From assembly GCA_963922205.1 (NCBI GenBank), contig CAWUHX010000171.1, forward strand, positions 558,001 to 622,000: DNA of 64,000 nt, written 5' to 3'. This DNA comes from Romanomermis culicivorax. Taxonomy: Eukaryota; Nematoda; Enoplea; Mermithida; Mermithidae. Position numbers and translations under genes: made by a program. The number at the start of each line of letters is the position of its first letter. The first letter of the stretch is position 1. A model generated the notes under the pieces. It searched no databases and was not told where the DNA came from. It saw only the letters and a program-made list of their open reading frames with translations. Below, in pieces: positions 11,106-23,978 of the stretch.

Positions 11106-11239
11106 CAGCTCTAATTTTCTGCATTATTTTGGAATGAATGACTTTTGTGCAAACTTATCATTTATTTTGAACTTTTTGGGACATTGGATAAAGTTTTCAG
11201 AAATTAGTTCTTCTACTGCTTAATTGTCCATGTCTATTT

Positions 11240-13200
11240 TTTCTTTTTTTTAAATTTGTTTAGAAAAGTCCACAAAAAGTTATTAGCTTACTTGACCTGG
11301 CAAGTATAAAATATTGATGCATTTAAACAGTTAATTGAAGTTGGGTCTCCTATAACTCAGAAGGTGCTTTCACATAATATTAGTTTTTACAAATATACTT
11401 GTACTTATTTATTTCAGACTGCAAAGCACTCATTTCAATATGAAGTCAATGTGGCCAGCCTGTCAAACAGAAAAGTTCCTTTCAGTGGAGTGTCATTTTG
11501 ATGGTTTTGCAACGAAAATTCCAATTGATTTGAAGATATAGTAGTAAGAAATGATATTATTAGAGGCTGAATTATTTAGGTGTGAAACATAGAAACATTA
11601 GGTACTGCAGAAGGTTCCACAAATTTCAGGGTAGGTGCAATAGTTGATGAAAAAAATTTATTCATTTAACATTACTCTAAGGTCTAATTTCATCACAATC
11701 AGTATAGAAAGTAAAATAGCATATTTATTCAAATAGAAACTCCTTAGGAGATATAACACCAAACAGCATTCCCATGCATCAAATTTCATTTATGGTCAGA
11801 CATAATTGATTTGTACTATGGAAAAGAGTTTTTTTGTTGGTAAACTACTACACATCGGGGCTTTTAATAGAGCTTGAAGGAAGTTTTTTTTCATTCACAT
11901 TAGTTCAAGCTCTGCACTCTATCTGTGTAGACGTTTCATTATTCTTTTTTCTCCAGACAATGGGCTTCTATCAAGCCTGTAGCCAGGAATTTTTTTCAGG
12001 GAAGGGCGTTTTCTCAACAAAATTTTCTCAACTACTTATTCATATTTATATATTTGTTTTTTTATATCAGGAGCTCATTGACTGATATTTTAATGTAAGA
12101 AGACATGCAGGTCACCATAATCATGAGTGAAAAGTGAAGAATTTAATAGAATGATGAATATGGAGTTTCAGCTTAACTTCTTTTATTGCAGTACTGAACT
12201 CCTGCATGCTGATATCATGTCTCGACTGATGTTTGCTGTAAAATCCTTGCTCGAACATGTCCTGTTCATGGCTAATCTCCTGAATCTTGCTGATTCTAAT
12301 GCACAGTGTTTGCAAAAAGTTCCTCAGTATCAAAAAAGCTTGACTATTACAGCTGGCTCCATGTAAGTGTAGTTTTGTCATAAATTTTTCCTTCTGTGTT
12401 GTAGGTGATACTCTCAAAAACTCATCATCATACCACTTGAACTAAAATAATGGTTTACAAATCATTATAGCTCACAATGAATTGCAGATCATCAACAGCA
12501 ATCATTCATTCAATAGCTACATAAATGTCATCAGACCTTCTATCTGCATTATGCATATTTTCTTCTGTGAAACAGAGTGAGGGAGAGCAGTCTGCTTGTT
12601 TGTTTCATCTTTTAATTTCAATGTCTACAAATTAAGGCACAAGAACTGGGGTTCTAGCAATTTGAAAACAGGAACTTAAACCCCAAATGCAGAAAAAACT
12701 AAAGCCAAATTGGAACTAGAAAATCCAGTAAAGTGAAACTGCTAAACTGAAGCTATTCACAATTCTATCAGCTGTTCACTATAACCATGGATTTGAGCCA
12801 CAGTCTTTTGCTGAGCAAGAGTGATTAACTAAATGTCAATATTGAGTATTGACAGAGTTGTTCTTTGTGAAAAAGATGACTTGTGATGTTTCACCACAAT
12901 CTTGTCTTATGTTGAACTTTTTTCTCAAAATTCTTCTAAAAATTCCCCGTTTTCAGTCCTCAGCATGTGTGCTAATGTCAGAAAGTTTCCATTAGCATGG
13001 CTTTGGTCTCATCATTACTATGCTGAGAAAATCCTGGTCACAAGGAATTTCATTCAGGACAAAGTTGGAAGAATCTAACTGTTGATTCATATAGACTATT
13101 GACAAAAAGTTGAAGATGACAGTCAATCAATTTTGGCTAAACCTTTTGATGAAAAATCGATAATTTTTGGATGATGGATGCATCATTTGCAATGTAGAAC
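11240..13200 (+). repeat. Long dispersed repeat E, copy 1
   Basis: About 1.95 kb aligns in the same order with 18340-20625. Landmarks are AAACAGTTAATTGA, CCTTTCAGTGGA, CTCCTGCATGCTGATAT, CATGTCCTGTTCATGGCTAA and GTTGGAAGAATCTAACTG. Two stretches look coding: one near 12190-12360 (MANLLNLADSNAQCLQK) and one near 12960-13078 encoding CANVRKFPLAWL and ending IQDKVGRI and stop. The protein is not recognised. It directly follows the ZBED/hAT remnant, but no hAT motif was found in it. Confidence 0.65.
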
Positions 13201-13254
13201 AAAAGACTTCCAAAAATCCCAGTTTACAAAATAAGCACAAAGATCATCAAAAAA

Positions 13255-13365
13255 CCTGTCTTAAAAACTTCAGGGGGGTGTTTGATGACTTTTTGGCCAG
13301 GGGGGGGAGTGGTGGCCGGCATCTTAGGTATGGCCCCCCTACCCCCCTATGTGCATGTATGTCAT
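13255..13365 (+). repeat. Family M G/C-run element, copy 1
   Basis: Core reads CAGGGGGGTGTTTGATGA, TTTTTGGCCAGGGGGG, GGTATGG.CCCCC and ends TGTGCATGTATG. Related blocks lie at 13655-13860 and 16080-16180. It is probably another small non-autonomous element, with ends not resolved. Confidence 0.45.
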
Positions 13366-13654
13366 ACACTGAAAACAACTCCACTAAGATATTCATCAGT
13401 ACTGAGTTCATTTTTTATACTTACCACTGAAAACTCAAAATTCGAATTTTCAGAGTGCTTTTTAATTCACACACTGAGTGCACAATAATCTGCCAAATAT
13501 TATTAATTTTTCAAATTTTCGGGGAAAGTGATAAGCTTTTGAACAAAAATAAATTCTTCAATGGATTTAGCAGTGCCGAATTCACATTATTGATCTTCTC
13601 CACCACTCAAAACCAGACATGAATGGCAAGATTTTTCCAGGTGGGGTCACTGAA

Positions 13655-13860
13655 CTTTTATGCTCTGTTTAGGGGGGTGGTGGGGCAAAAAGTGAAAGAA
13701 AGTCCTGCAAGCTTGTTATTCATACGAAATACCCACAAAAATCAAGAGGATGTCTTGGAAAAAGTTCAGGGGGTATTTGACGATTTTATAGGCCAAAGGG
13801 GGTGGCTAGGGTGTCAGGTAAAGTGGTTCATCCCTCCCTGTCCCCCGATGCCCATTTATG
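13655..13860 (+). repeat. Family M G/C-run element, copy 2
   Basis: Shares GGGGGTATTTGACGATTTT, GGCCAAAGGGGGTGGC, GGGTGTCAGGTA and C-run blocks with 13255-13365. The upstream G-run near 13672 may be a second partial unit. Confidence 0.4.
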
Positions 13861-14139
13861 CTTTTCAGAATTGTTTTCCATTTGCATACAACATTCAGCT
13901 GAACATTACACCAATTGATTCAGGCTTCTTAATTTTTTAAATAAGCAATGAATTCTGACATCGAAAGGACATTCTCAGTGAATTCAGTAGTGCAGAATCT
14001 ATATGTTTCTATCTTTCTTACTGTTGAAAGCTCAAAGTTTGAATATTCAGGCATTTGCAAAATGTGCTTCAATTAGCTCAGAATAAGCAATCTTTCAAAT
14101 TCACAGACCATGAAGAATATCCAGAAAAGTTGTCGGATA

Positions 14140-14430
14140 ATTTGAATCCATCATCAGAAAGTTCCAGTTCATCAGCTAGAGTCGGACACAATTGATAAAG
14201 TGATGGAACAAGTCCATATTTTGGAGAAAGTGGTTTTGAAGAAAAAGAGGATGTATTGGCCTCAATTTCACCCTTGCCCACTTTGTGAAAAGGATTCAAT
14301 CAGGGACTTCACTTCGATAAATTTCACAAAGATGCTGGTTACAAAAAATACCATAGTGATATTTGTCTTCTGAAAAAATGTCAATGTGGTGATGACATTC
14401 AACAGTTTGACTGGGACATCATCCAGTTAT
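14140..14430 (+). pseudogene. Decayed coding fragment, Cys-rich
   Basis: Plus-strand frames include FHPCPLCEKD near 14265-14295, then in another frame KFHKDAGYKKYHSDICLL and KKCQCGDDIQQFDWD. The CxxC pairs and sequence bias suggest an old zinc-binding protein exon with frameshifts. CPLC also occurs in the coding fragment at 43.6 kb. No family assigned. Confidence 0.3.
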
Positions 14431-16079
14431 AGATGGAAGAAAATGAAACTACAGATTGAAGCAAATTGGATATTATGACAATATGAAGGATGCATGGCTG
14501 CAGCCAAACTCGGCTTTTATCATGTATGTTCAACATTCAAAGCAGGTCATCCATGTTCAGTTGACTAAAATTGCAAATTATTGTCAATGCATGGGACTAT
14601 TTTTCATTTTTTGTTGCCCAAATGTAGAACTACTTTCCCATAAGGCAGCTGGTGAAAGTGAAATAATTGGGTTTGCATTTCACATTTTACATTATCTATT
14701 TTACAGGCCTTTCCAAAGACATCACAAGTTTTTTCACAATTTTAACAATAGTTGGATCCTTTTCTTTAGCCAATGGCTATACGAGTAAATCGATTCAGTT
14801 CCTAAATTTTATGATTGAGAATCTATACCATTTGGTGAAATGATCCTGATAGCCACCAAATTGGAGAAAAATTTGTGAACACGCAAACAAATGCTCTAAG
14901 AATGCACAATATCTTTTTAGAGAGGAGTCAAATGGGAAAAGTGTGAGTTTCAGATTGAAAATTGAACATCTTGTTCGAAAATTTCACGTTTATGACCAAT
15001 GCCAATTCTGAATAATTCAATGTTTATGCTCCACTTAAAACTTGCTCCTTTCCACTTCTTTGATATCAGAACATAAAAAAATTACTTTTTCTCAATTTTG
15101 GATGAAAAATTCGTTTTTCACTATTTTTTTTGGATTTTTTCATGAAAAGGTGGAACCCAACTCCATTCAGATATGTGTTTTTCAATTTGACAAATATTAG
15201 AAAGTATTTTTTTTGGTTTTCTAGCATCGAGGCAAATTCAAAAAATTCAATGTCTCCAATCAATTGAAAGCAAGCTTGTCATTCATCAGCTATGGAAATT
15301 TTCTGGGCAAGTTTTGAGAAATTTGTCCTAAAAAAAGCCATGTTTCAAGGATTGAATACAATTTTGCTTCATATTTTATTTTGGGCCATGGGGGTATATA
15401 TAAATGACACTCATCCTGGAGTCATTTACAAAAGCTGATCAAAATATATTCATAAATCCAAAGTCCATAGCCGGATTGAATACAAGTTTATAAACTTTCC
15501 AGATGCTAAATATGGCTTATCAATGACCATAATGAGCACATATAAGTAAATGTATTCTAACCTTGATCAAAGTTTGCTGAAAAAATATGCAGAGCAGATG
15601 AAGGTTATCAACAATACCAGCTTCACCTTCATCAACCCAAAATTTCAACAACTAGACTATTCATGATACAGTACACACCTACAATTCAGAAAACAATGCC
15701 AATTTGGTTTTAGTTGGTGCATATCAAGTTTGTAGGGCATCTGTAACATTGACCATCAAAAAAGTGCAGCAAGAATTCGATGTGATTGCTGAAAATTGAA
15801 TTGAGATCAGGCAACAGGCACATGCCAATAGTGGCAAAAGGTCATTTTGATACTCTTGTAAGTAGTTTGACCTTTATTCATGCCAGCTTCTTTATCTCCT
15901 GTGCTAGTCAAATTTTGGATATTTGATTGGACAAATGCATATAAATAGAAAAATCGCTCCTAAAATTCTAATTTTAATGTTCTGATATACAAAACACAGA
16001 AAATTATCAAATCCATGTCACTGGATTCATTATTGAAATTAGTTGTGCTTTGGTGAAACAAAACAAAAAAAGGACAAAA
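14431..16079. other. No gene recognised
   Basis: A/T-rich sequence with short open frames only. I see no domain, no splice-consistent coding exon and no clear repeat partner within the window. Confidence 0.3.
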
Positions 16080-16180
16080 ATTCATGGGGCTGTTTGATGC
16101 ATTTCTTTGGCCAGTGGGTAGTGGCCAGAGTGTCAGGTATGGGGGTTTACCCCCCTATCTCCTATGTGCATGTATGATTT
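16080..16180 (+). repeat. Family M G/C-run element, copy 3
   Basis: Shows TTCATGGGGCTGTTTGATG, TTTGGCCAGTGGGTAGTGG, GTGTCAGGTATGGGGG and CCTATGTGCATGTATG, collinear with 13255-13365. The conserved GTGCATGTATG end suggests a terminal motif. Confidence 0.45.
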
Positions 16181-16489
16181 GGACCAATCAATAATTTTTA
16201 ACCTGATAACTTTTTTCCAAGTGATGTGTGATGCCCTCAGGTATTCAATATTTACTAAAATTGATGTACTTAGAAGGTATGTGACATTACTTTTTAGTGC
16301 CATTGGTAGGAGACATTGAATGGGATGAGTGAAGTTGGCTTAATGTCATCCATTCCCAGGACTTCCAGAAAACAGAAAAGGATGTGAGTAAGGATATTAA
16401 CCCAAGATATGAGAAGTTGTAATCTCTACCTTGTTTCTATGTCCTCCACACAACCCTATAGGGAGGGTATGATGGGGATATCATCCTAC

Positions 16490-16625
16490 CTAAACTCATA
16501 AAAATTGATCGATTCTTTTGATATAAAAAAATTTTAATGCTAATAATTTTTTTTAAATTTTTATTAAATTATTAAAATTATAAAAATTTTTATTAAAATT
16601 TTTATTAAACTAGCTAAATTTTAAT
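16490..16625. repeat. Low-complexity A/T tract
   Basis: Nearly pure A and T with repeated TTTTTATTAAA and AAAATTTTTATT words. This is simple low-complexity DNA. Confidence 0.6.
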
Positions 16626-16924
16626 GTACATTTTGAAAGGAAGTAAATTTATTTTAATGTTAGTGTGGGAAAATCAGAAATTTGAGCCTGGGAACCTTGA
16701 TTTAGCTCGACCCACTTTCAAAAAAGGCAGAATATTATTCTTTCACAATCATTATTCTATTTTTTTCCCTTCCTGGTGGATGGATTTATTTCTTTTGTTG
16801 TTATTTAGATTTATTTTACTTAACTAATTTGCATAATTTTCAAGATGGGAAAGGAGAAGAACAAACAAGCTTTGAAGAACATTGTTAAAAATCTAAGTAG
16901 TAAGTTTCCTATGAAATTAATCAA

Positions 16925-17500
16925 TATCATCTGCTAAGTTAGACTATCACTAGTACCTTTGGTTTTGATGAAATTATGAGACACTGGTCAAAAGTCATAC
17001 CATATAGAGGACATGATATATTTTAATTCCTGGTTTCATTTAATTTGATTCTGATTGGTCCTCTTTATGCTCCCCATGTTATCATAGTTTCTAGTACAGA
17101 AAATAATACTCTTTTCAATGGCACTTTTTTCACCAAAAATAGACATAAATTTATTTGACATGTGCCTCTCAAACTTGATGTTTTTGAATTTTTTGATTTT
17201 TCGCTGGCCATTGTTCTGGTCATCTATTATCCAACTCCTCCAATGATCTGAAAAAAGACAATCATCGTACTTTACATTTATTGCTGTGATCTGTTATGTG
17301 AGACCATCACTGGTCTCTTTGCATTTAAATTCTGGATATTCGACTGATCAAAAGTCATACCAAATAGAGTGCATGGTTTTTTCACTTTTCTGGGTTTGTT
17401 AAATATGGTTGAAATTGATTGAAAATTTGAATTCTTGGCCAAAATAGTTGCTGTTAAATTACTGCTGTGGTCCACCACCTTTAAACTGCTGCTTCATCCT
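16925..17500 (+). repeat. Tandem duplication of about 355 bases
   Basis: 16930-17090 and 17285-17440 share ATCTG.TA.GT.AGAC.ATCACT, TCAAAAGTCATACCA.ATAGAG and GGTTT..TTAA.TTGATT in the same order. The copies are diverged. No coding content was seen. Confidence 0.5.
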
Positions 17501-17674
17501 GTTATCTGTGACCTTTTTTTCAGTCCAAAAATTGGGAAGAAAAAGAAATGTTAATAATCCATGCAAGCTTTTCATTCTTCCTTGGCTTGCAGGATGCTAG
17601 TAAACCCAATACATCCCCATTTCACATCAATGTATGGACGCAGTTCGAATTAGTACAAAATTTTCAAGAGGGAG

Positions 17675-18004
17675 ATGCAACATCGGGAAGGGGAAGGGTG
17701 TAAGATCTTGAAAAGAGAAGTTTTGACACCCGTGGATGATGACCTAGATATTGATGGTCTCCTGGGACATGTTACTAAAGGGATGTGGAAAGCCTGGCTA
17801 TACATAAAATGCGAATGGTGTCCACTTTCGGTTGCACACGAAAATGAAGATGTTGAGGACTTACAAACAGTAGACAATCAAGCAATTTGGAAACAATATC
17901 ATAATTTCATGTCAAAGGTTGTTGAGTTCTGCTACTCAAAGGAAAAGAGTGTTTTGGCTGTCGAGGACATTATCTTTGGTTTGGAACTCAGATTTTGTTC
18001 ATAG
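17675..18004 (+). CDS. Unknown protein with W-AWLY-KC-CPL motif
   Basis: An open frame of 109 codons encodes an acidic-start protein: VDDDLDIDGLL, then GMWKAWLYIKCEWCPL and a stretch rich in E and D. Part of it recurs, frameshifted, at 44600-44745 (LDEDG, WQAWL, KKCCRCPL), so the motif is conserved between two loci and is probably coding. The CxxC pair could bind zinc. Start and splice sites are uncertain and the family is unknown. Confidence 0.4.
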   Translation: MQHREGEGCKILKREVLTPVDDDLDIDGLLGHVTKGMWKAWLYIKCEWCPLSVAHENEDVEDLQTVDNQAIWKQYHNFMSKVVEFCYSKEKSVLAVEDIIFGLELRFCS

Positions 18005-18339
18005 ATTAAAGTCATTCAAGTTAACTATCTGTTGAATTTCAGGCTTACAAGATAATGTCAAGGCCTATGCCTTATCAGTTTTACATAAGTCCACAATGAG
18101 AACAATGATGAGCATTGAGAGAAAATCCTCGATGATGACAGTATTGGCATTGGGAGTGATTTGGGCAAATGATTGGACAATGGATTGGACGATGTGATCA
18201 ATAGTGGTCAACATCATATGCAGGCTCATGTCTTCCATAGTTGTCAGGATTCAGATTTGGGTTGGTGAGTTTTATGAAGTATTCCTAACATTTTGAAATG
18301 AAAAATGTGAACATATATTGGAAACATTCTGAAAGATCT

Positions 18340-20625
18340 TTTTTTATTCTTCATTTGGAATTTGTTTGGGAAAGTCAACAAAAGCCTACTTAACATAATA
18401 CATATGATATAATTGGTGCATTCAAACAGTTAATTGAGATTGAGACTTCCATAATTCAGAAAATACTTTCACAGTACATTTGATTTCACCAATATACCTG
18501 TGCATATTTATTCCAGACTGCAAAGTATTCTTTGCAATGAAGGGCAATGCAGCTTTTAGCCTATCTAACAGATAGGCTCCTTTCAGTGGAAGAGCCATGT
18601 CAATGGTTTTGGTCAAAAAATTTGAAGTGATTAAAAGACATGGTGGTAAGAAATGTTTTTAATAGAGAGTGGATTATTGGGTGGAGAAAGTTGACACATA
18701 AGTTCTGCAAAAGGTGTCAAGAGTTTCAGATTAGATGGAATATTTAGTATTTATTCATTTAACCTTAATCTATAGTGCAAATTTCATTACAATCTGTACA
18801 GAAAGTAAAATAGCATGTTCAAGCAGCAAATTTAATCTGTGGACAAACAAATTGGATTAGTACAATAGAAAATATTGATATATGTCAGGAAGTACCAAAG
18901 GTGCATGCAAAGTTATTGGCAAAGAACTACACATCAGGGTTTCAGTAAAGCTTGAAGGAGACTTTTTTGCTGCACATTTGTTCGAGCCCCGTGCTCCATC
19001 TGTGTACGTGTTCCATTGTTCTTCTTCCAGATTACGGGCATTACAATTAATCTGACTGCAGCTATTTGTTGTCAGTAAAGGGTATGACCAGCTTATTTTA
19101 AAAACTTCAAGGAAAATGACAATTCTTGGTAAAAAGTTTTATAAAATTATAGATTAAGTGCAAGTGGGTCCCAGAACTCCAAAAATTGCAAAAAGGTGCA
19201 ATCAACATGCTTAGAGGAGTACTAGAAGCAACTAAGTCTGCAATTTTTATGATTCTTGAGCATCATTGATTCAAACAAAAAATTTTAGATGCAACATTCA
19301 AAAATCCTGTGTCTAATTATTATGATGGAATTCAAGAAAAAAGGAAGTTAATTCATAATGTTTTCTCAGCTGCTTATTCCTATTTATATATTTGCTTTTT
19401 TTTAAACTTGGGGCTCAAAGACAGATATTGTAATGTAAGAAGACATGTAGGTCAACAAAATCATGAGTGGAAGGTGAAAAATTTTATGAAATGATGAACT
19501 TGGGGTTTCAGCTCGAATTCTTTTATTGCAGTACTGAACTTGTGCATGCTGATATTGTGTCTTCACTGGTGTTTGCTGTAAAACCCTTGCTCAAACATGT
19601 CCTGTTCATGGCTAATCTCCTGAATCTTGCTGATTCTAATGCATAGTGTTTGCAGAAAGTTGCTCAGTAGCAAAAAAGCTTGACTATTAAAGCTGGCTTC
19701 AAGTGAGGGTAGTTTTGTCATAAGTTTTTCCCCGTGTGTTGTAAGTTGTACTGACAAAAAACCGTGATCATACCACTTGAACTAAAATAATGGTTTACAA
19801 ATCATTATAGCCTAGGATGAATTGCAGATCATCAACAGCACTGATTTGTGAAATGGCTATATTAATGTCCTCAGATCTTCTATCTGAATTATACATATCT
19901 TCTTCTATGAAACAGAATGAGAAAGAGCCGTCTGCTTGCCTTCTTTCATCTTTATATTTCAATGACTACAAAATGAAGCACAAAAACTGAGGTTCTGGCA
20001 ATTTGAAAACAGGAACTGAAACCCTTAATTCGAAAAATGCTGAAGCCAAATTAGAACTGCAAAATCCAGTAAAGTGAAACTACTAAACTAAAGCTGTTCA
20101 CAATTGTATCAGCTGTCCACTATAACCAATTTTCATTAACATCAGCATATGTCAAAACAGCTGTTTTGAATTTACTTAAATTGTATCAATGATTTTAAAG
20201 TTGAAGCTTATCCAGATTTGAGCCACAGTCTTTGGCTGAGCAAGTGTGATGAACTAAATGTCAATATTGACAGAGTTGTTCTTCTTCAAAAAGATGACTT
20301 ATGATTTTTCACATCAATTTTTTGTTATATTGAACTTTCCTCAGAATTCTTCTAAAAATTCACCCATTTCAGTCATCAGCATGTGTGCTAATGTCAGGAA
20401 GTTTCCATTAGCATGGCTTCAGTCTCATCATTACTATACTAAGAAAACCCTGGCCGGAAGGAGTTCCATTCAGGACAGGGTTGGAAGAATCTAACTGTCA
20501 ATTCATACAGACTGTTGAAAAAAATCTTGAAGATGACAATCAATCAATTTTGACTGGAAGTTTTTGATCAAAAAATTGATCATTTTTGGATGATGAATGT
20601 ACCATTCAGTATGCGGAAAGAAAAC
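18340..20625 (+). repeat. Long dispersed repeat E, copy 2
   Basis: Collinear with 11240-13200 but longer by internal insertions, for example near 19050-19300 and 20115-20215. In this copy the leucine-rich exon has stops (ADSNA-stop, VAQ-stop), whereas the short terminal exon ending IQDRVGRI and stop at about 20494 is preserved (CANVRKFPLAWL, then SHHYY). Its conservation in both copies suggests it was coding. Element type unknown. Confidence 0.6.
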
Positions 20626-21084
20626 TGTTCCAAAAATCCGGATTTCGAGTGTTGAGTTGTAAAAAATATATGAACACATGAATTTGGTGCCACTGAATCC
20701 ACAGTTGAAGTTATGTTTAGGGTTTCAAACACACATTTTTGAAAATCAAAAAAATTGATAATTTTCTGCTAAATAATGCACACAAATGTAAGCTAAAAAT
20801 ATTTATCATAATTCGTTTGAGTTTTCAGCAGTCGATAAGGCTGAAAAATTTGAATTCAGCACTGGTTAATCCTTTGACTAATTTATTTTTTTGAATGATT
20901 CACCAATTTCTTTGAACATTTTATTTTCAAACAAATCATAAGCTAAAGAATGAAATTACATTCACCAATGAAATCAGTGATGCCAATGTCATATTTATTG
21001 ACATTATCAACTGCTGAAATTTTAGAATTCGAAAGCAGGGGAATAGTTTTAGTGTACATATTGTTTTTTCAATTAATTTTTTTC
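20626..21084. other. No gene; weak satellite-like words
   Basis: Contains words such as GATGCCAATGTCATATTTATTGA and ATTTTTGAAAATC that recall satellite A, but no period can be set. No coding exon recognised. Confidence 0.3.
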
Positions 21085-21655
21085 ATCACATCTCTATTGA
21101 GAATTTTTGTTTTGTAAAGCCAGACAGAAAGTTTGTGTTTGTACATTATTTAATGCTATTTGTTGTTTTTCAGCTCTATAGTTTCCTGTGTTTTCGAATT
21201 GTGTATTTTGTGGGATAATTTTGTAAAAATTCAATGTGGCAAAGATCAGGGAATGCTGGTCTGTCATCAGCTTGGACAAAACAATCTGCTACATGGGAAC
21301 CTATTTTGGAGACAGAAGTGAGCTGCAGATTTAGAGATTTATGGTATCCTTTTTCTCATAACTGCCCTCACTTCTCTAGATTACAGTATGCCTGTAACTT
21401 GCCTAAACCCTGAAAATATTCTTTCATACTAGAATTCAGTGTGCCAGTCTAGTTCAAGAACACTCAAAAAAATATTGTTGTTCTATGTTAATGGAAATAT
21501 ATGTGTCTAGGCTTTCTTGACAAAAGTTTCCTCTGCCCACTTTGTCTGGTTTTATAGAGGAGGAATTGAGTTTTTCATGCATTATAAATTAGTTGTCTGT
21601 TCCATTGCCTTTGTTGTCAGTATTTCTCTCTTTATAAAAATTTCACATTATGATT
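21085..21655 (+). repeat. Dispersed repeat Q, copy 1
   Basis: About 570 bases align in the same orientation with 38150-38670. Landmarks are TTGTAAAGCCAGA.AGAAAG, GCTATTTGTTGTTTTTCAG, TGAGCTGCAGATT, GTTTTATAGAGGAGGAATTGA and CATGCATTATAAATTAGTT. No open frame is conserved. It is a non-coding dispersed repeat of unknown type. Confidence 0.65.
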
Positions 21656-22039
21656 ATTAACATTTCAGATTTTGTTCATTTTTAGAACAATTTTTGAAAA
21701 ACAATAGAGAAATTGAAAATTCTTTTTTATTCTTCCACTACATTTTCTATGTTTGAGCATAGAATTTTGGCCTATGTTTTGTTCATTTACATCTCATGTT
21801 TTATTCATTTCAAGGAAATTTTTGTCATTTTTGCACAATTTTGTTCAATATAAATACAAGCTCTTTAAAATTTCCATAGAAATTGATTTTTCAGGAAAAT
21901 ATTTCCCATGCAAATTTTCTATGTGTAGAAATATTAGAGCTGACAAAGGCTTTATTCATTTCACTAAAGTTTATCTCATTTCAGAGATTTTCTATCATTT
22001 CTAGTGAATTTTTGCCTGTTTCAACACTTCCTCTAGGTC

Positions 22040-23580
22040 AAAAAATAACTATAGGGCCAAGAGACTGGCAGGCGGAATGAGGGGGACAATGTCCCCAGGG
22101 AGTTCATGGAAATCTTTTCCATGGAAACTGTCAATTGGTCCCACAACTTAGGACAAAGGAACAAGAAATAGTGCGAGTGTAAGCAGAAGTGTTATGTCAG
22201 TGTCAGAACAGGGTTGTGAATAGGTATATGTTCCAGGTGAGAATTGCAAAGTGCTCAAGGGAGCCAACAGTTTACAAAAGCCGGCAACCCCAGGCACCCC
22301 CGCAAGCAGGAGGTGGATGACCCCCTTTCATGCCTTGATAGACGTTAAGATCGAGGCTGCATTAGAAGGCCTAGGTCAAGGGCTGTGTATAAGTGCAGCA
22401 AAAGATGATCCGAGCATCTCCAGAGCATCCTCGACAGCTTGGGGATAGAGATGAGGACAGGAGGATGAGCGTCGACAGAGTAGGTGCCAGGGAGCAGCCA
22501 AAACATCTAAACATAAGCTTGATAGATGGAGCACATTGGTGCTCCTTCATAGTTTTTATTTTTTGGTTTTTATTGTTGGTTAAAACAACAAACGGTGTTA
22601 CTGCTTATGTCTTATCGTTGCTTAGAAAGGGAAAATGATGGAACATGGACCATCACTGTTCACCCTGGATAGAGTGGACAGATGTTTTTTTTGAACTAGT
22701 TTGCATGATTAATATGCAAACAGGTCTGGACATAACATGTTGGGTTTTTTTTCTAAGTTCAGACTGAGAGCTACTGCAGACAGTGGGAGTACTAGTACCT
22801 TGAGTAAGTCAGCTCATAGGTGAGACCAGAAGTAAGCATCACCTGCCAGTCAGTGCACAAGTAGCTCAGCGAGAAAGCGCACCAGCAAGGCACAGAGGGT
22901 GCCGTCCAGTGTGAGAATCAGACAAGGCAGAACAGTCTGAATATTCACTTGAGAAAGGTGCAATGTTGTGGCCTATATATGTGAAAATAACCCAGAGCTC
23001 ATATCTATTTATAGGGTGTAAAATAGGGGCAACATGGTACATATCAGTGTCACACTAGCAGTGTCAGTCAGTGTGTCTTTAGATATCAGAATCAAGTTAT
23101 TCTAATAATAATACTGCTGGAGAAAAGACACCGATGGAAAGTACTCTAAAGATCAGAGATGGAAAACTGTCTGAAAAAACGCCATGGAGGTGATAGTTGC
23201 ACTGGTAAATTGTGGGGGTAAGAATGTACACTCAAACCTCTCTTTTAGGACAAGAGGCAGAAGCCAGTCAAGCACTCTGCTGAATGGCAAGGAAGGAGAA
23301 GGGAAGGAATGCTCAGGAGAAGACAGGGGAGCTATGGCCCTAGGAGTAAAAACTGAAAAGCATAGGACACTGGTCACTGGGCCAGCTGGCAATGGAAGAA
23401 GCCAGGAAAGCAGGGTGACGCAAACTCCCCCAGACCTGAGGCTTGCCCCACACTCTAGGGTAGAGGAAACCGCTCTAACAGATTCCAGGTTTTTACGGCT
23501 CTCTGAGTCCAGCAAGGAGTGGCTGGACTATGTTGGTGGGAACACACCTTCAGTAAGGTCTCCCATGCCATGCACATAAA
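22040..23580. other. Patch of higher G+C, no gene assigned
   Basis: Base composition shifts from strongly A/T-rich to near-balanced at about 22040 and back at about 23580. Open frames exist on both strands (for example 23153-23515 minus and 23184-23579 plus), but neither shows a domain or splice logic and they overlap. GGAATGAGGGGGACAATGTCC near 22080 resembles a retrotransposon polypurine tract, yet no paired LTR was found. The patch may be an insertion or an LTR-element fragment. Confidence 0.35.
22858..22925 (+). repeat. tRNA-like (SINE head?) fragment
   Basis: GTAGCTCAGCGAGAAAGCGC matches an internal polymerase III A box. About 40 bases on, GTGTGAGAATC loosely resembles a B box. Stems cannot be drawn fully, so this is at most a decayed tRNA-derived repeat. 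Confidence 0.3.
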
Positions 23581-23978
23581 ATTCATTTGTCACTATTTTA
23601 TGATTTGTCGGCTTTCATTTTCCAATAATATAGTATGTTATTCTAAAAAATATATTCAGTAGTCATTTTTCAAGATGATCTCAAAAATTTCTATCCTAAT
23701 ATTTTTTCCAGAATTAGCATATTAAATGTTTATGCAAAAATTCATTTAAAATATTATGAAACCACTGTGAGTCAATTTCACCCACAGTCAAATTTGCATA
23801 TTTCATGTGATATATTTCATTATAATAATAACAAATACTAGAAAGCATTGTTTTATTGTTATATAAACAGTTTGAAAGTATTTGAATTACTCTGACAATT
23901 GGAAACATAGAAAAACACAGGGTGAGCACATTTGACTTACAGTAGGAGTGCTATTGTTAAAGTAAGATAACCAGTCTG

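Noticed and set aside
22040..22120. LTR start after a polypurine tract
   Set aside because: GAATGAGGGGGACAATGTCC resembles one, but no second LTR, primer-binding site or pol gene was found within the window.
23153..23579. Long overlapping frames on both strands
   Set aside because: Both exist only because the local composition lowers stop frequency. Neither shows a domain, splice sites or a second copy.
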